Origin: Simmondsia chinensis
Taxonomy: Eukaryota; Streptophyta; Magnoliopsida; Caryophyllales; Simmondsiaceae
Length of the DNA stretch: 64,000 nt
NCBI GenBank assembly: GCA_018398585.1
Contig: JAGTTD010000001.1
Location: 30,269,438-30,333,437 of the forward strand
Direction: 5' to 3'
Part shown: positions 10,940 to 22,476 of the stretch, one piece after another
Layout of the letters: the number at the start of each line of letters is the position of its first letter
Numbering within the stretch: position 1 is the stretch's first letter
The notes under the pieces: model-generated
Seen by the model: only the letters and a program-made list of their open reading frames with translations
Databases searched by the model: none
Told to the model about the DNA's origin: nothing
Translations under genes and position numbers: made by a program

Positions 10940-13490
10940 AGGGAGAAATCCAAAACTCACAAAATTCTTATGGATTTTTGTGGTATGGTTAGAACTCAAT
11001 TTGACATTTAGGTGAAACAAGTTAGAAGTGATAACGGGCACGAGTTCAAGTATGGGCCTTGTTGGAGTTTTATGCTCAACATGGGATTCAATCACAAACC
11101 TCTTTGATCGGGACACCACAACAAAACAGAGTAATTGAAAGCAAGCACAAGCATTTACTCAAAGTTGGACGTGCACCTTGTCTTGAAGCCAGCTTACCTA
11201 AGAAATTATGGGGTGAGTGTGTCCTGACGGCCACCTACATTACTAATTTAACAGCTTCCGTCTTGCTGAAAAACAAGACTCCTCATGAAATTTTGATGCG
11301 TAAAAGTCCCATATATGAATATTTGTGGGTTTATGGATGTTAATATTACTATTATACCAAGGCTAGTGATAAATTTGAGAGTCGGGCTTCATCGGGTACA
11401 TTTGTTGGGTATCCTCATGGGCAAAAGGGATACAAAGTTTATAGTCTTGAGGATAATAAGATTATCGTATCTAGAGATGTTTATTTTTACGAGGATGTTT
11501 TTCCCTATTTAAAAGCAAATGAAAGTCAATCTAGTCTCGTTGATGAATTGAGTAAAGAAATTTCGATTGATATGGTGTACGAGGAGGAATCGGTTCCTGG
11601 AAAATTGGTTCCCCTTGCTATTGCAGCTGAGCCGGTCAGTTCACTGCCAGTCAAACTCGATTCTGCTAAACCGGCCGACAATGAGTCGGGCGGGTCAAAT
11701 GGTGGTGGTCCGGGGGACCATCAACCTATTTAGATGGGGGAGTCTAGTCCTGAGCTCGATTTCTAGATTGTGACAACAAGAAGTGGTCATTTTTGTTCGG
11801 TACTCTTCAAATATCAAGATTATGTTTGTGATTTGCCTTCCACTATATCCCATTCCCTTACCATGGTCCATCAGCTAACTTGGGTATTCTCTATCCTATT
11901 TCAAATTTTGTGTCTAACAGACAATTCTCTAATGCTCACGTGGCTATTTTAAACGGCATTACTTCTTGTGATGAGGCAAAAAATTTTCAACATGCTGTAT
12001 AGTTCAAACATTAGAGGGATGCCCTAGAGAAGGAAATTCAAGCACTAGAACGAAACTATACATGGACATTGGAGAGGTTTCTCAATGGGAAGAAGGCCAT
12101 TGACTCCATGTGGGTGTATAAGGTGAAGCACAAGTCTAATGGGCCGATAGAGCATTATAAAGCCCGATTGGTAGCATTGGGATTTACACAAATGGAAGGT
12201 ATAGACTATCAAGATACTTTCGACCCAATGGCTAAGTTAGTCACTGTTCATTGTGTCTTAGTCGTTGTCGCGGCTAGAAACTGGATTATTCACCAATTGG
12301 ACGTCAATAACGCATTTCTACATGGAGATCTAGATGAAGAAGTTTATATGAAACTTCCTATAGGATTTGAGCCAAAAAATGAAGGAAAAATGTGTCGAAC
12401 TTCGTAAGTTGTTTTATGGTTTCAAACAAGCATCTCGTAATTGGAATTAGAAATTCACCTCTACGTTAACCAACATTGGTTTTTGTCAATCCAAAATGAA
12501 TTACTCTCTCTTCACTTATTTTCACATAAAGCATATGGTAGTTTTGTGGATGATGTTGTCATCATTGGCAATGACATGGAACATATTTCTAAGGCAAGGG
12601 TATTTTGAAAAAATTTTTTGGTGTGAAGGACTTGGGGCCCGTAAAATATTTTTTGGGAATTGAAGTAGCTCGATCATATAAAGGGGTTATGTTGAATACA
12701 TAAAAGTTTTTTTTTTGACATACTTAATGAGGTCCGTATGTTAGGCGCTAAACCAGTTTCCACTTCCATTGTCCAAAATCATGGATTGGCAGAAGGAGTA
12801 GGTGACATTTTTTCAGCCCTCGGTCAGTATAAATGTTTGGTTGGTAGATTATTGTATCTCACCATCACTCGACCAGATATATGTTATGTTGCTCGCATTT
12901 TTTAAGTCAATTCATGCACGATCCTCGTCAACCTCATTTTGAGGCCATTACGAGAGTTCTTCGATATTTAAAAGGCACCAGGTCAAGGGGTGTTTTTACC
13001 TTCATATAGTGACTTGAAGCTTCGTGGGTTTTGTCATTTTGACTGGGCCGGGTGTCCTACGACTAGACGTTCAACCACCCGCTATGTTGTGTTTTTAGGT
13101 GGGGCACCGATTTTATGGAGGTCTAAGAAATAAACTGTCATTTCCTGTTTTTCGGCCGAAGTCGAGTACCTCTGCATGGCCACCACCATGAGTGAAGTTG
13201 TTTGGTTGAGACGTTTATTATCAGATCTTTTCGTTGCTACTAATGATCCTACTATGTTATTTTGTGACAATCAAGTAGCTCTTCATGTAGCCTCTAATCC
13301 TGTTTTCCATGAGAGGACCAACCACGTTGAGATCGATTGTCATTTTGTTTAAGAAAAGTTGCTTACAAAACAGATTGCTACTTCATTTGTTTGGTCCATG
13401 AGCCAAATCACCGATATCTTCACAAAGGCCTTAGCAAGCTCGAGCTATTTAGCTCTCCTTCGCAAGTTGGGCCTGATAAACTTTCATGCT
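9178..13490 (+). pseudogene. Copia gag-pol polyprotein, decayed
   Basis: Gag begins at 9178 with the N-terminal YYLHLLDHPELMFV...LTGPNFPAW motif and continues in shifted frames (YFTKLRSLSDEL, 9628). The zinc knuckle near 9997 reads CLHCKKQRHTRELFFEL, with the last Cys ligand replaced. Protease is marked by IIDTGASDHM (10263-10292). The GAG-pre-integrase HHxGH-like/CDTC region is at 10640-10750. Integrase shows DIWGPY (about 10821), SDNGHEFK (11028) and GTPQQNRVIESKHKHL (11110). Reverse transcriptase runs from [11 protein letters not shown] (12108) through [11 protein letters not shown] to FVDDVV (12544), the YVDD-type catalytic box. RNase H has LFCDNQVALHVASNP (13258) and ends FTKALAS. Stops occur in gag, after DIWGPY, in the RT and in RNase H, so no enzyme can be made. 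Confidence 0.9.
10909..10936 (+). repeat. T28 tract expanded inside the copia integrase
   Basis: The run interrupts the integrase core just after DDFSCYTWVF, where relatives have a short Phe-rich stretch. The insertion is compatible with slippage at TTT codons; it also puts the frame in doubt. Confidence 0.9.
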
Positions 13491-13506
13491 CCAACTTGAG
13501 GAGGAG

Positions 13507-13864
13507 TGCTAAATATTAGTATTTCCCTTGTATTTTACAGGTATGTATTTATTAGTATTTGTACTTAGGCATCTTGTGTAATTGTACATGGAATATTCCT
13601 TAGGAATTTATTCATGTACTAGGTAGGTATTGATGAGGGAACACTTATCCCCCTTCCCGACTTGTAACCAGCTCTTTAAGGCATTCATGGTGCTTTGATG
13701 AGTTTTGTCTAGCTATTAGTATTCTAATGTAGTATTATGTCTTTTAGTTTTCTTTAGGTTTCTATTTAAGTGTTATTCTTCCTCTTGGTTAATCATTCAA
13801 ATAAAAGTGTTTGATTCATCCTATTTGGTGTTTATCTTACTTTGCCTTAGTTTTATTTTCTACC
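13507..13864 (+). repeat. Copia 3' LTR
   Basis: 358 bp, TGCTAAATATTAG at the left end and TTTTCTACC at the right, colinear with the 5' LTR. It is followed directly by the CAACA duplication. Confidence 0.93.
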
Positions 13865-13872
13865 CAACATAA

Positions 13873-14880
13873 TTTGTAACACTAAATTTAATTAATTGTG
13901 GAAAAATACAATTAAGGTGTATAATTTACCACTGATGCCTTATATATCATTATGAAAGCAACAAATGTTATGCCATTAGAAAATATTTTCTACAAATTAT
14001 TAGTAACCGGAATAACTTATTTGACTTAAACGCAGCTAATATTTTGTTGATGGTGCATTAACCGAGTTAAGCAATACAATATTGTTGAGTTCATAATCAT
14101 CTCAAACCTTTAATTTCTATTTTTTTTAATAATTAGTGAGAAAACTTTTAATACAACAAAGGATTCATTTGCAGAAGAATTTTTCTACTATTTAAATATG
14201 TTTTTTCACTTTTATATTAGCATTTTTCGTACTAATTAACTCTTAAACTAGCACTTTTCATTTGAAATATCCACCGCCTATAAATTTGAAACTGTAATCA
14301 TACTAATGAGTTAAAACTCGAAGTTCTACTGTTTTGTGTACGTTATTTGTTTTGCAATTTCAGTCTAGCATTTTCCATATATACTATCACGCCATTACTC
14401 TAGAATCTCTTAGTTAATAAGTCCCCAAACCCAAACCTTACTTGTCCTTGTTTACATCCTAATTTTGAAAGGGCTGGGACAATGCTGTTTAGGGCAAAGT
14501 ACCATTTGCTCAAACGTGAGGTCCACCTCAAGGCAAGTCTGGCCTTTAGGTGCTAAAATAATGTTATCTTGATCGCAACATCCTCAAGAGACGATCCCCC
14601 TAACAAGGGTTCAACCACCTAAGGACTCGAGATGGTTGAAGGGTAAAAGGTGCTCGAGTTCAAGGAATTGCCAAGAAGGCTGCAAGACAGGTGGTTTCCA
14701 GGCTTGAGATGGTTACTTAGAGTGCAATCTCAGATACTTGGATGTTAAGCCTAATCCAAGACGACATGGGACTTCTAGAAGGTACTTCCGCTAAGATTAC
14801 TGACGTGGGCACCAAGGAATTCCCTCCAACACTGAATTAAGTACACGTTCATTGATATTTTGCACCGCACAAGGAAGCTT
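13873..14880. other. AT-rich intergenic DNA, then undefined sequence leading into element A
   Basis: 13873-14450 is AT-rich and carries nothing I recognise. From about 14480 the composition evens out and short frames appear on the plus strand without a recognisable domain. The sequence may be an older repeat into which element A inserted, or an extension of A's left LTR. Confidence 0.35.
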
Positions 14881-14889
14881 TGTGGTCTG

Positions 14890-15808
14890 ATGTGGGAAGA
14901 ACTGCTGCAGAATTAAGAGCATCAATTATTTTTCGTTATGCTTAGTCCAAAAAACAACACAATACAGAATTTCATTAAGTTTTCTTTGCAGCACACTTGT
15001 GCTCTTTTCTTAGGAGTAGTGTAACTTAGTATAGCTTAGCTTAACTTAGAACTTGATGTACTTGCTTCATCAATAATATAGTGGCTCGGGCTTCTGGTAT
15101 GAGCTTTTAGTTTTAATCTGCTCCCATATTTTAACGAGTTGAGAATTGAGGCTTTAGTTTAAGGCTTTGATAGCCAAAGCATGACCTTGATTGCATTGGT
15201 CTTAACACAACTGTCATTGCTTGATAAGTCAGCTGAACTTAGGTTTGTGCCATTATTTTGGGCTTTGACGGCCAATGCTTGACCTGGATTGCATTTGTCC
15301 TAATCCAGTGACCTGAGTATGGTTTGCTCCGTCTTAATCTTGTCAGATCTATACTCATTCAAGTTATTAGTCAAGGGTGCCAGGCTTGAAAACCTCATTG
15401 ACTCGGGCTTGTAAGTGGGAGGTTGAGCTCTTGGGTTTATCTCCACCCCGGTTCCTAACTTTTAAATGTAGGAGGAAAGATGTTTGTGAGCCCTGCTTCA
15501 TCATTGTAACTGTCACTTGAGTTAGGTCCATATCCTTTTTTTTTCTTTCAACATATATATATAAAATCCACAAAAATACTTAAAAAAAGTCTTGTTAATT
15601 GAAACATAAGCCGAACTCACAGTATTAGTGAAGTCAGATACACCAACATACTACAACCATTTTCCCTAAAAATGGTGAGTGGTTGAGGTCAAAAACATGC
15701 AATTCATGTTTAGACTCACTCGGTGAGTCCCTTTTTGCACGGTTGTTTTGTTCTCACATTTACGGTGACCACATCCCATTGAACTACAAACAAAAAAGAG
15801 CAAACGAG
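14890..15808 (+). repeat. Putative left LTR of host element A
   Basis: This stretch is homologous in order to 57180-58110. Shared words include GATTGCATTGGTC, ATTCAAGTTATT, GCTTGACCT and TTAGGTCCATATCC, spaced similarly over about 0.9 kb. It ends just before a primer-site-like TTGGAGACCACAGTGGGAG (15815), close to the Arg-tRNA site of Tat/Ogre gypsy elements. Exact ends are uncertain because the copies are strongly diverged. It contains an internal duplication (GGCTTTGATAGCCAAAGCAT / GGCTTTGACGGCCAATGCTT). Confidence 0.5.
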
Positions 15809-16453
15809 CCTTTTGGAGACCACAGTGGGAGGCTTAAAACTAGACTTGATTGCCTTTAGTCCATCGTGGATTACCAAGACATAATTTCAGGCCATTCACC
15901 AATAGTCAAAACTAGGAGGTCCAGTGCTCTCAAGCATGAGGAGCTAGAGGGCTTAGCCTTGATTGGATCCCCGCTTGAGCATCTCTTGACTAATGCCCTA
16001 TAATGCAAAAGGATGAACCGAGTCATAGCCATGGCAGGAAAAGCGATGGTGATGATGACATCCCAGAAGATGAAAGCATTGACGTGCATGGCCATTCTCG
16101 TAAGAGTTCCATGGATATGCTCAAACGCCGTTTAAAAATTGTGGACGAAAGAGTCCAACAAACAATAAGAGAAGCCATTGAGAGAAAAAGTGTTGAAAAG
16201 AGCACAATCTAGCGGTTCGGCTTGAAAATGCCGCCGCCATGAGAGCCATGATAAGTAACATTGGAACCTCAACACATGATAGGCTTCACAAGGAGACTGA
16301 TAGAGTCTTTGTTGAAATGAACTCGACATTGTCTTCTAATACTACCCTTAATGCTAAGGACATGGCAAGACTGACAGTAGTTATGGTCGAGCCTATTTTG
16401 GTTAGACAGGCTGAGACTCATAATGGTTTGGTTCAAGATGTTAGGGAGGATAT

Positions 16454-17108
16454 TGTCACGTTCCTTGAATTCGTGACTTCGCGTTGGATAGGACTTGGAA
16501 CGTGAATTGAGAATTAAGTTGGGAAAAATAGAGTTTAGAGAATTTGAGATGAGATAAGAATGTGAATTTAGACTTGGATGAGGAAAAAAGAATTAGAAAT
16601 TTAGATGAGAGAAGAATAAGAATTGTTAGATGAGAAAAAATAAGAGTTGTTAAGCTCATCTATTTATAGGAAGCTAACAATTAATTCTAGAAATTTCCTA
16701 AGCTATTACAATCTGAATTATTCAAATAAAATGGCAGGAAATAACCAACAATTCAAATAATGGCGGGAAAAGTGGATTATTCAAATATTTGGAGGGAAAG
16801 GCGGTTGGAGGAGCAGCCCCCTTGTTTATTCTAGATACTTCCAGATTATTCCAGGTAGAGGCGCGCCTTGGGGCTGTTAGAATGACCTGCCGTGACCGTG
16901 GAGGCTGAGTGACACACCCTTGACACTCTCGGGAGCCCTGGTGCTGCTATCCGGCGCTGCGGACCGGCCCTGACACTGTCCTGCTGCACTCGTGACACGG
17001 TCCTGCTGCGAACTGGACGAGACCTGGCTGGGAACCTTTGGATCCTGGCGCAGACCCAGCTGTGATCCAGAACCTTGTCTTGACTTGGTTGCTTGGCCTT
17101 CCTTGACA
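16454..17108 (-). repeat. Solitary LTR related to the E family, inside A gag
   Basis: A 655-bp insertion starting TGTCACGTTCC and ending CCTTGACA. The left end contains the hairpin GTCACG...CGTGAC, as in the E1-E3 LTRs. On the minus strand a TATA-like CCTATAAATAG lies at 16664-16674, followed by a GA-rich stretch with repeated GATGAGA words, again as in E1-E3. No internal domain is present. The expected 5-bp duplication is not seen (GATAT left, ACCCC right), so the ends or the origin may be complex. Confidence 0.55.
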
Positions 17109-17605
17109 ACCCCTAAGAACACTTATCCTTTATTGTTTGCTGCCCTAGCTGATGCGTTGGACCATGTCATGGCTAGGATCATGACAGATATCAGGCAACT
17201 CAGGCCTGCACCGCTTCCATCAGCACCAACGGGATACCCTCATGAGGTTCCTTCAAGCTCATGATTACTAGTGAGCCAAGTTGACTATAACATCCCTGAG
17301 AGAAAGAAAACCCAGTTATGGCTAACCCAGGTGTTATGCACTTGGAATCCAGCCATAAGAATGATGTGCCACTAGGGGTTGTTGACCCTTTGAATTAGAG
17401 TTTTTCTCCGGCCTTGAGGGATCTCAATGCTAATGTGCCAGTGTTTTCTATCCTTGAGACAGGGGGGAAAAACCGTTCATATCCTCCTCAAGTACAAGAG
17501 GTTGCCTCAAGGCCCACTTAAGGCCTTGGAGTAGGAGTGCAAGGGCAGGGACCAACTTCTTGGAACCAGCCTCTCCTTGGGAGACCTCTCCATACTTATC
17601 ACACA

Positions 17606-17626
17606 GGGGGGGGGGGGGGGGGGGGG
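17606..17626. repeat. G21 homopolymer in A gag
   Basis: An uninterrupted run of 21 G within an otherwise ordinary coding remnant (poly-Gly frame). Confidence 0.92.
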
Positions 17627-18024
17627 CAAGTTAAGCACCTACTTCCTCAAGATCACAACTTGGGGGCATATCCAGTAATGATGAACCAACAGCTTACTAT
17701 TATTGGTGTGCTCGCAGGCATTGCCGGACATACTTCTTGGCAAACCAAGCACATGGCCAAATTGATCATGTGGATTGCCCCGGGTTTGGGCAACAACAGC
17801 CATTACCAAACCTGATTGTAATGGGTGCTCAAGGGTATCCTGCAAATCCCCCATGAGACCCACACCCACTTTGGGGGCAATGGTATGTGCATAACCATGT
17901 GCCTAACCTACCTCTCCAGGAACAACTAGCTGCCCTCATGGAGCATATGCATTAGCCAAGCCTGAAAAGGGTTAATGGACCCTTATACAGTAAACCTTAC
18001 CCTGACTATATAGACAAGGACTAC

Positions 18025-19596
18025 TGATGTGTTATAAAGTGGGTTTCATGACCGCGTACTTTTTTATGGTAAGTAAAAGAAAAAAAAAATTCGTTAAGTT
18101 GAATCGTTGTAGCTAAATCTTGTATACCGTCGTATCCACAGGGAACCGGAGTTAAGTTGAATTTTGCTATTAATGAGGGATTGGATTTTTGGTTTTTGTT
18201 GATTGCTTAGGAAAATAACTAAAGAAAGAATTAAATGAAATATGTCAATTCGATTGAGGTTAGTTTGGGGAATGAATTCAGGATAGTATTACTCGTATCC
18301 AATTATTATATTATACTATGACAATGATTTAGAAGGCTTAGACTACAAGCACTAAGCCTGGGCGAATATTTAAACTAAGGTTTAGGGTAATGAACTAGTC
18401 TAAAGTCATAACCTATCATATCACCCTACGTGTAGCATAAGCTATCTCATTAGGACTACTTAATTCCTTTCTTGCTCTCAATTCAATATTAAACTTGAAT
18501 TAATGCTTAAGTTAGAGCTTAGGGAAATGAACTAGTCTAAAGACATAACCCATCATATCACCCTAGGTGTAGCATGGCTTATCTCAGTAGCACTAAATTA
18601 ATTTCTTTGTCACTGCTAATTAGGTATTACTTTATATAAAAGATTGTGTTCAGGGTTTAGTATAACCTCAACCATGACCAAGCGTGAAAACTAGTTATCT
18701 TCGGTCTAGGCTCCAAGCTCGAAGACGAACGCTAATAATTTGGAGATCTCATCATGGCTACCAGCACACACAAAAAATACCAATCAACAATAATAAATTC
18801 CACACAGGGGTGCATAAACAATATAATAAAGCCATTGTCAAAAGTATAATATAAATCTAGGCTATGGATGGCTACCCATTTTTCATCCCTAAACTAAAGA
18901 GTCTACTCCTTCATAGGAGTTTTACAAATCAATCAATAAAGAACGAAACAATGGAAAAAAAAAAAAAAAACTAGGAAACTGAGACTCCCCCAATTTGAGT
19001 TGACGTTGATCCGAATTTTGATCCTTCTAGCACTCCGACTGTCTGCGCTTTGGAGTTTGAGAACCCCTTGGATCTCATAGCGGTTTTGAAAAGGAGAGGA
19101 AATGGGCAAAAGATCCAAAATATAAGTCTCCCCCTCTTTATTTTATACCTGTGGTGTGAACTAGTAGTTGCATTGCAAGAACTGCGCCGATTGATCGGCT
19201 GAGTCAACCAATTGATCGACTCGGTTACTGTGCAGGGCTAATTGATCGGCCCGGTTTCCAAATTGATTGGGAGACCCACTGTAAACTGTGTTCACCTGCA
19301 GGCCGCTGACCGATTGGTGCTGCATGTCGATTGATCGTTTAGTACCCGAAGCTTTATGAGACCTATTTCAGTTACCGAATTACAACCCGATTGGTCTTTC
19401 TTTCATACACATGGTCGGGTTTCTCAAAGTAGTCTTCAAATATGCCTCGCTTATGCTTAATTCTACTGCTTTTCAACCTTTGTTTGCTCTGTTGCACTCC
19501 AAGCCTAAATGTACTTAGATTACAACAAAAAACACATGTAAAAGCCGAATATGTCACGGGAGTGAAGAATAAAATATGTAAATATAAGGCACATCA
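18025..19596 (-). repeat. Element B left LTR (3' LTR in element sense)
   Basis: 1572 bp, TGATGTGTTATAAAG...AAGGCACATCA. Colinear with 24780-24929 plus 30152-31496. It carries an internal near-duplication (GGTAATGAACTAGTCTAAAG at 18389 and again near 18529). Confidence 0.9.
19138..19147 (-). promoter_or_regulatory. TATA box of the B LTR (minus strand)
   Basis: The minus strand reads TATAAAATAA inside GGTATAAAATAAAGAGG. The matching site in the other LTR reads GGTATAAATAAAGAG (31097-31111), so the box is conserved between LTRs. Confidence 0.55.
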
Positions 19597-20169
19597 ACAT
19601 TCCCAGACCCACTCCTTGCTTGTCCTCAAGTAAGATTTAGCTCAAACTAGCTAAAGATGAAAATTTTTGATCAAGCATGTAATATCAAGAATTAATTGTG
19701 AAAAATATTTCCATGCATATTTGAAGATGTGCCTGAGAGTAGAGAATCTTTATATAATGTTATTATTACACTGGTTCTAACTCGAGTTCTAACGATTCAA
19801 TTCTTTTTACTAGAATGTGAGTTTAGAACTTCTCTCCCCTTTTTCTTATTTCAAACCCTCCAAATTTAAGATGAGTAAAGAGAATTATCAAAAGAATCAA
19901 CTGTCCAAACAATTAACTTCTAATCAATAAAGAAATCAAAATGTTTCTCTTTTTCTTCTTGCTTCCTTTCTTTTTTTTTTTTTTTTTTTCCTTTTTTCGA
20001 AGTAACTCATGGTCAGGTGTGTTTCCCTCAGACCCATGTAGCTAGTTTTTGGTCGGTGACTCCCAATCAAGTTGGCTCAAGGCACTGAGTGAAGAGTACT
20101 CCCCAGACCTAATGGCTCAAGTCAAAGGAATTCACAGCCTAAGCTGTTATTAGCACATACCTTAATTCT

Positions 20170-20211
<42 letters not shown>

Positions 20212-21238
20212 AATTGGGCATTAGTGCTTATTACAGTGACTTAAAGTGGTTAATTCTTCTTAAACTTTCCCTATGGTTTGTGTAACGAGCTTTTGGCCCG
20301 CAGCTCCCGACCCAGTTGGCTTAAGGTACTAGGTGTTAACACACTCCTACGAGCTTATTTGCTCGAGACACTGGGGCCACAATAACCAACAAGTCCCAGG
20401 TACTCACCTAATTCACAGGCTTTGATACCCTTTTTATTTTCCTTTTTTTTTTTAGAATCATTCAAGATAAAAAGATAAAAATTGATTTCAACACCGTTAA
20501 GAGCAAAATAATGGATTAAGATTCCTAAAATTATTCCCGCTATCACAACCTAAATTGAAGGGTAAGTCATAAGACTAAGGGTGAAAATAAATAATCTCTC
20601 TAACTAGTTAAAAGACAAAAATACTAATTCAATAGTTAGACCCTTGAATAATCTCATTATATAAATATTCTAATCGTCATAATACATCTCAAATTTGAAC
20701 TTCAATACAAGTCACCATAATTCTATGTTAATCCATGCAAAAACTTAGCTAATTAAAGCAGAAAGATTCTAAAAGGACAATCAGAAGTTCACACCATACA
20801 TGCTATCCTTAAACCCAAACCTTGAATTGTCCTAAATGCAAATCAACAAAAAAAGTCAATACAAGCAAGGAAAGGAAAGAGATAACCCGAGGCATGGTAT
20901 ATTCAATGATCGTGGTGAGCAAATCTAACAAGGGAAGGCTGGAAATCGTAAGCTACAACCAAAGTCATAGAAGATAGAATACTAAACAATCTTGCTAGTA
21001 GCGTTAGAAATAAGGATCATACAAGTGTTCAGTAAAAGAGAAACAAAGTTAGCATGGTAGGGATAATAAAAGGATCTGCAAATGAAAGAGAGTTCAATTT
21101 GAAAAACAAATTAAAACACACAACACACATAAAAGTAGGTTGGGTTGCCTCTCAACAGCACTAAATTTAACGTCTTCAGTCGGACGCAGTGTAAAACACA
21201 ATGTCAACCGAAATCTGAGGCAATGTTTAACATATATT
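19597..21238. other. Non-coding internal region of B between protease and 3' LTR
   Basis: There is no pol coding here. A purine tract (minus GGAGTGGGTCTGGGA) abuts the LTR. The stretch includes T20 (19972-19990), a CT microsatellite (20171-20210) and two related blocks (about 20020-20150 and 20275-20430) that share GTTGGCT(C/T)AAGG and AATTCACAG words. Confidence 0.6.
20171..20210. repeat. CT microsatellite, about 20 units
   Basis: Nearly perfect CT repeat with one G interruption at 20178. Confidence 0.93.
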
Positions 21239-22170
21239 TTAGGTTGAGCCTAGAGGGACGATCCCCAAACCTAACAGCTTTTCTAGACCTGGGACTACCA
21301 AGGAGAAGAACATGGTTAGCATTGGGTCTTGAATCTCTATCCTATTAAGTTTAGGCAATGATGCACAGTTATCGACACAGATAGGGACATTACACAAATC
21401 ATCATTTTTAATAGAATCGGGCGCACCTAATTTTACCAAAGGGTCAATACCATCGACCCTATAGCAGTCTAGCTCATCCTCTATCTCAGGGTGTCGAACA
21501 ATGTTCGAGACTTTCAATTTGCCCTTGAGGTTTCCAAAAGAAACCTCCAACGCTCTCGTCCTGCTGTGAATCACAGCGTCGGCTGTTGCTAGGAACGGTC
21601 AACATAGAATAATAGGAGTGTTATTCTTCTGTGTAAGAATGGGGTCTATATTTAAGACAATAAAATTAATAGGGAAGACAAACTTGTCAACCTTGACAAG
21701 TACATATTCCACTACCCCACGAGGTACCCACTATGTCCTATCAGCCAACTAAAGTGTAACATTGGTTGGCTTAGGTTTCCTATACCCAATTCCTAAAAGA
21801 CCGAGTAATGGATGAGGTTGACACTCGCTCCTAGGTCGAGAAGGGCCTAACTAGTGTATCACTACCTGATGACACACAGGACTGTAAAGGCCCCGGGGTC
21901 TCTAAACTTGGGTGGGGTGGCCGTTGCAAGAATGCTACTCACCTTCTCAGTGAGTCGGACCTTCTTCAAAGTGTGCGCCTAGGTGCGCTTCTTTTTCGTG
22001 CAAAGGTCCTTGAGGAACTTGTTTTACATAGGAATGCTTAATGGCTTCAATTAATGGCAAATTGATCTCTATGTCCTTAAACACATCTATGAGCTCAGCC
22101 CTCTTTAGATCGTCCTTCTTCTTTGATCCTATAAGGCTCGAAGGAAAAGGGACAATGGGTTGTAATGACC
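21239..22170 (-). pseudogene. Element B protease remnant
   Basis: On the minus strand near 21840 the reading is LDLGASVNLIHYSVF, then ELGIG and, further on, FPINFIVLN and PFLATADAVI. This matches gypsy/Athila aspartic protease, in which LLDLGASVNLIPYSVY surrounds the catalytic D(L)GA and PFLATA is the second conserved block. The frame then runs to 21239 (EVSFGNLKGKL) and ends. Nothing resembling reverse transcriptase follows. Stops and frame changes are present. Confidence 0.75.
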
Positions 22171-22174
22171 TGTC

Positions 22175-22474
22175 TTATGGGCCCTCCCCATAAGCAGTGG
22201 GGGAGGGATCTGTGCTCTGCTTCTCAACCTCGGCCTCCACATCCCTAAGGTTCCCCTCTCTAGACACTAACATAGCCTTAACTTGCTCATAAGGAAGCAA
22301 GTTAGGGTTAGAACTAGCCGATTCTGCTGGAATTGCGAAAGGTTTAGAGGCTAACCTCCCTTCCTCTCGCTTATGAAGTGCTTGGGCCAATTGTCTTATC
22401 TGGCCCTCTAATTTAGCTCTAGACTGAGAATGGAATTGGACAAGTTGTGTAGTGTCTTCCATGAATCGCAGCAT
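22175..22474 (-). pseudogene. Element B gag, C-terminal part
   Basis: The minus frame begins MLRFMEDTTQL and continues SRAKLEGQIRQLAQALHKREEGRL and then SKPFAIP. This is the typical coiled 'xLExQ(I/M)xQLAxxLxxRxxGxLPSQ' stretch that closes Athila/Tat-type gag ahead of protease. It is separated from the rest of gag by the TRIM insertion at 22477-23530, which entered directly in front of the MLRFME residues. Confidence 0.75.
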
Positions 22475-22476
22475 AC

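Larger units (their letters stand above)
8694..13864 (+). mobile_element. Complete but inactive Ty1/copia LTR retrotransposon
   Basis: A 5.17-kb element bounded by LTRs 8694-9046 and 13507-13864 and by the 5-bp target duplication CAACA (8689-8693, 13865-13869). It has an initiator-Met-type primer site directly after the left LTR and a purine tract (TTGAGGAGGAG) just before the right LTR. Domain order is gag, protease, integrase, reverse transcriptase, RNase H, the copia order. Coding is broken by many stops and frame changes. The two LTRs differ at scattered sites, so insertion is not recent. It landed inside the LINE's target duplication. Confidence 0.95.
15990..18019 (+). pseudogene. Element A gag-like region, part 1 (Tat/Ogre-type gypsy)
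   Basis: The first open part (16003-16212) is hydrophilic and charged (MLKRRLKIVDERVQQTIREA, coil-like). After an inserted LTR (16454-17108) the reading continues in broken frames and ends with GPLYSKPYPDYIDKDY at 17970-18020, immediately before element B. Its continuation, YPFPRGYK, resumes at 31502. A KPYPxYID...YPxGYK motif precedes the capsid-like part of gag in Tat/Ogre-group and related gypsy elements (family knowledge). There are many stops. It was split by B, with the ACTAC duplication marking the seam. Confidence 0.6.
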
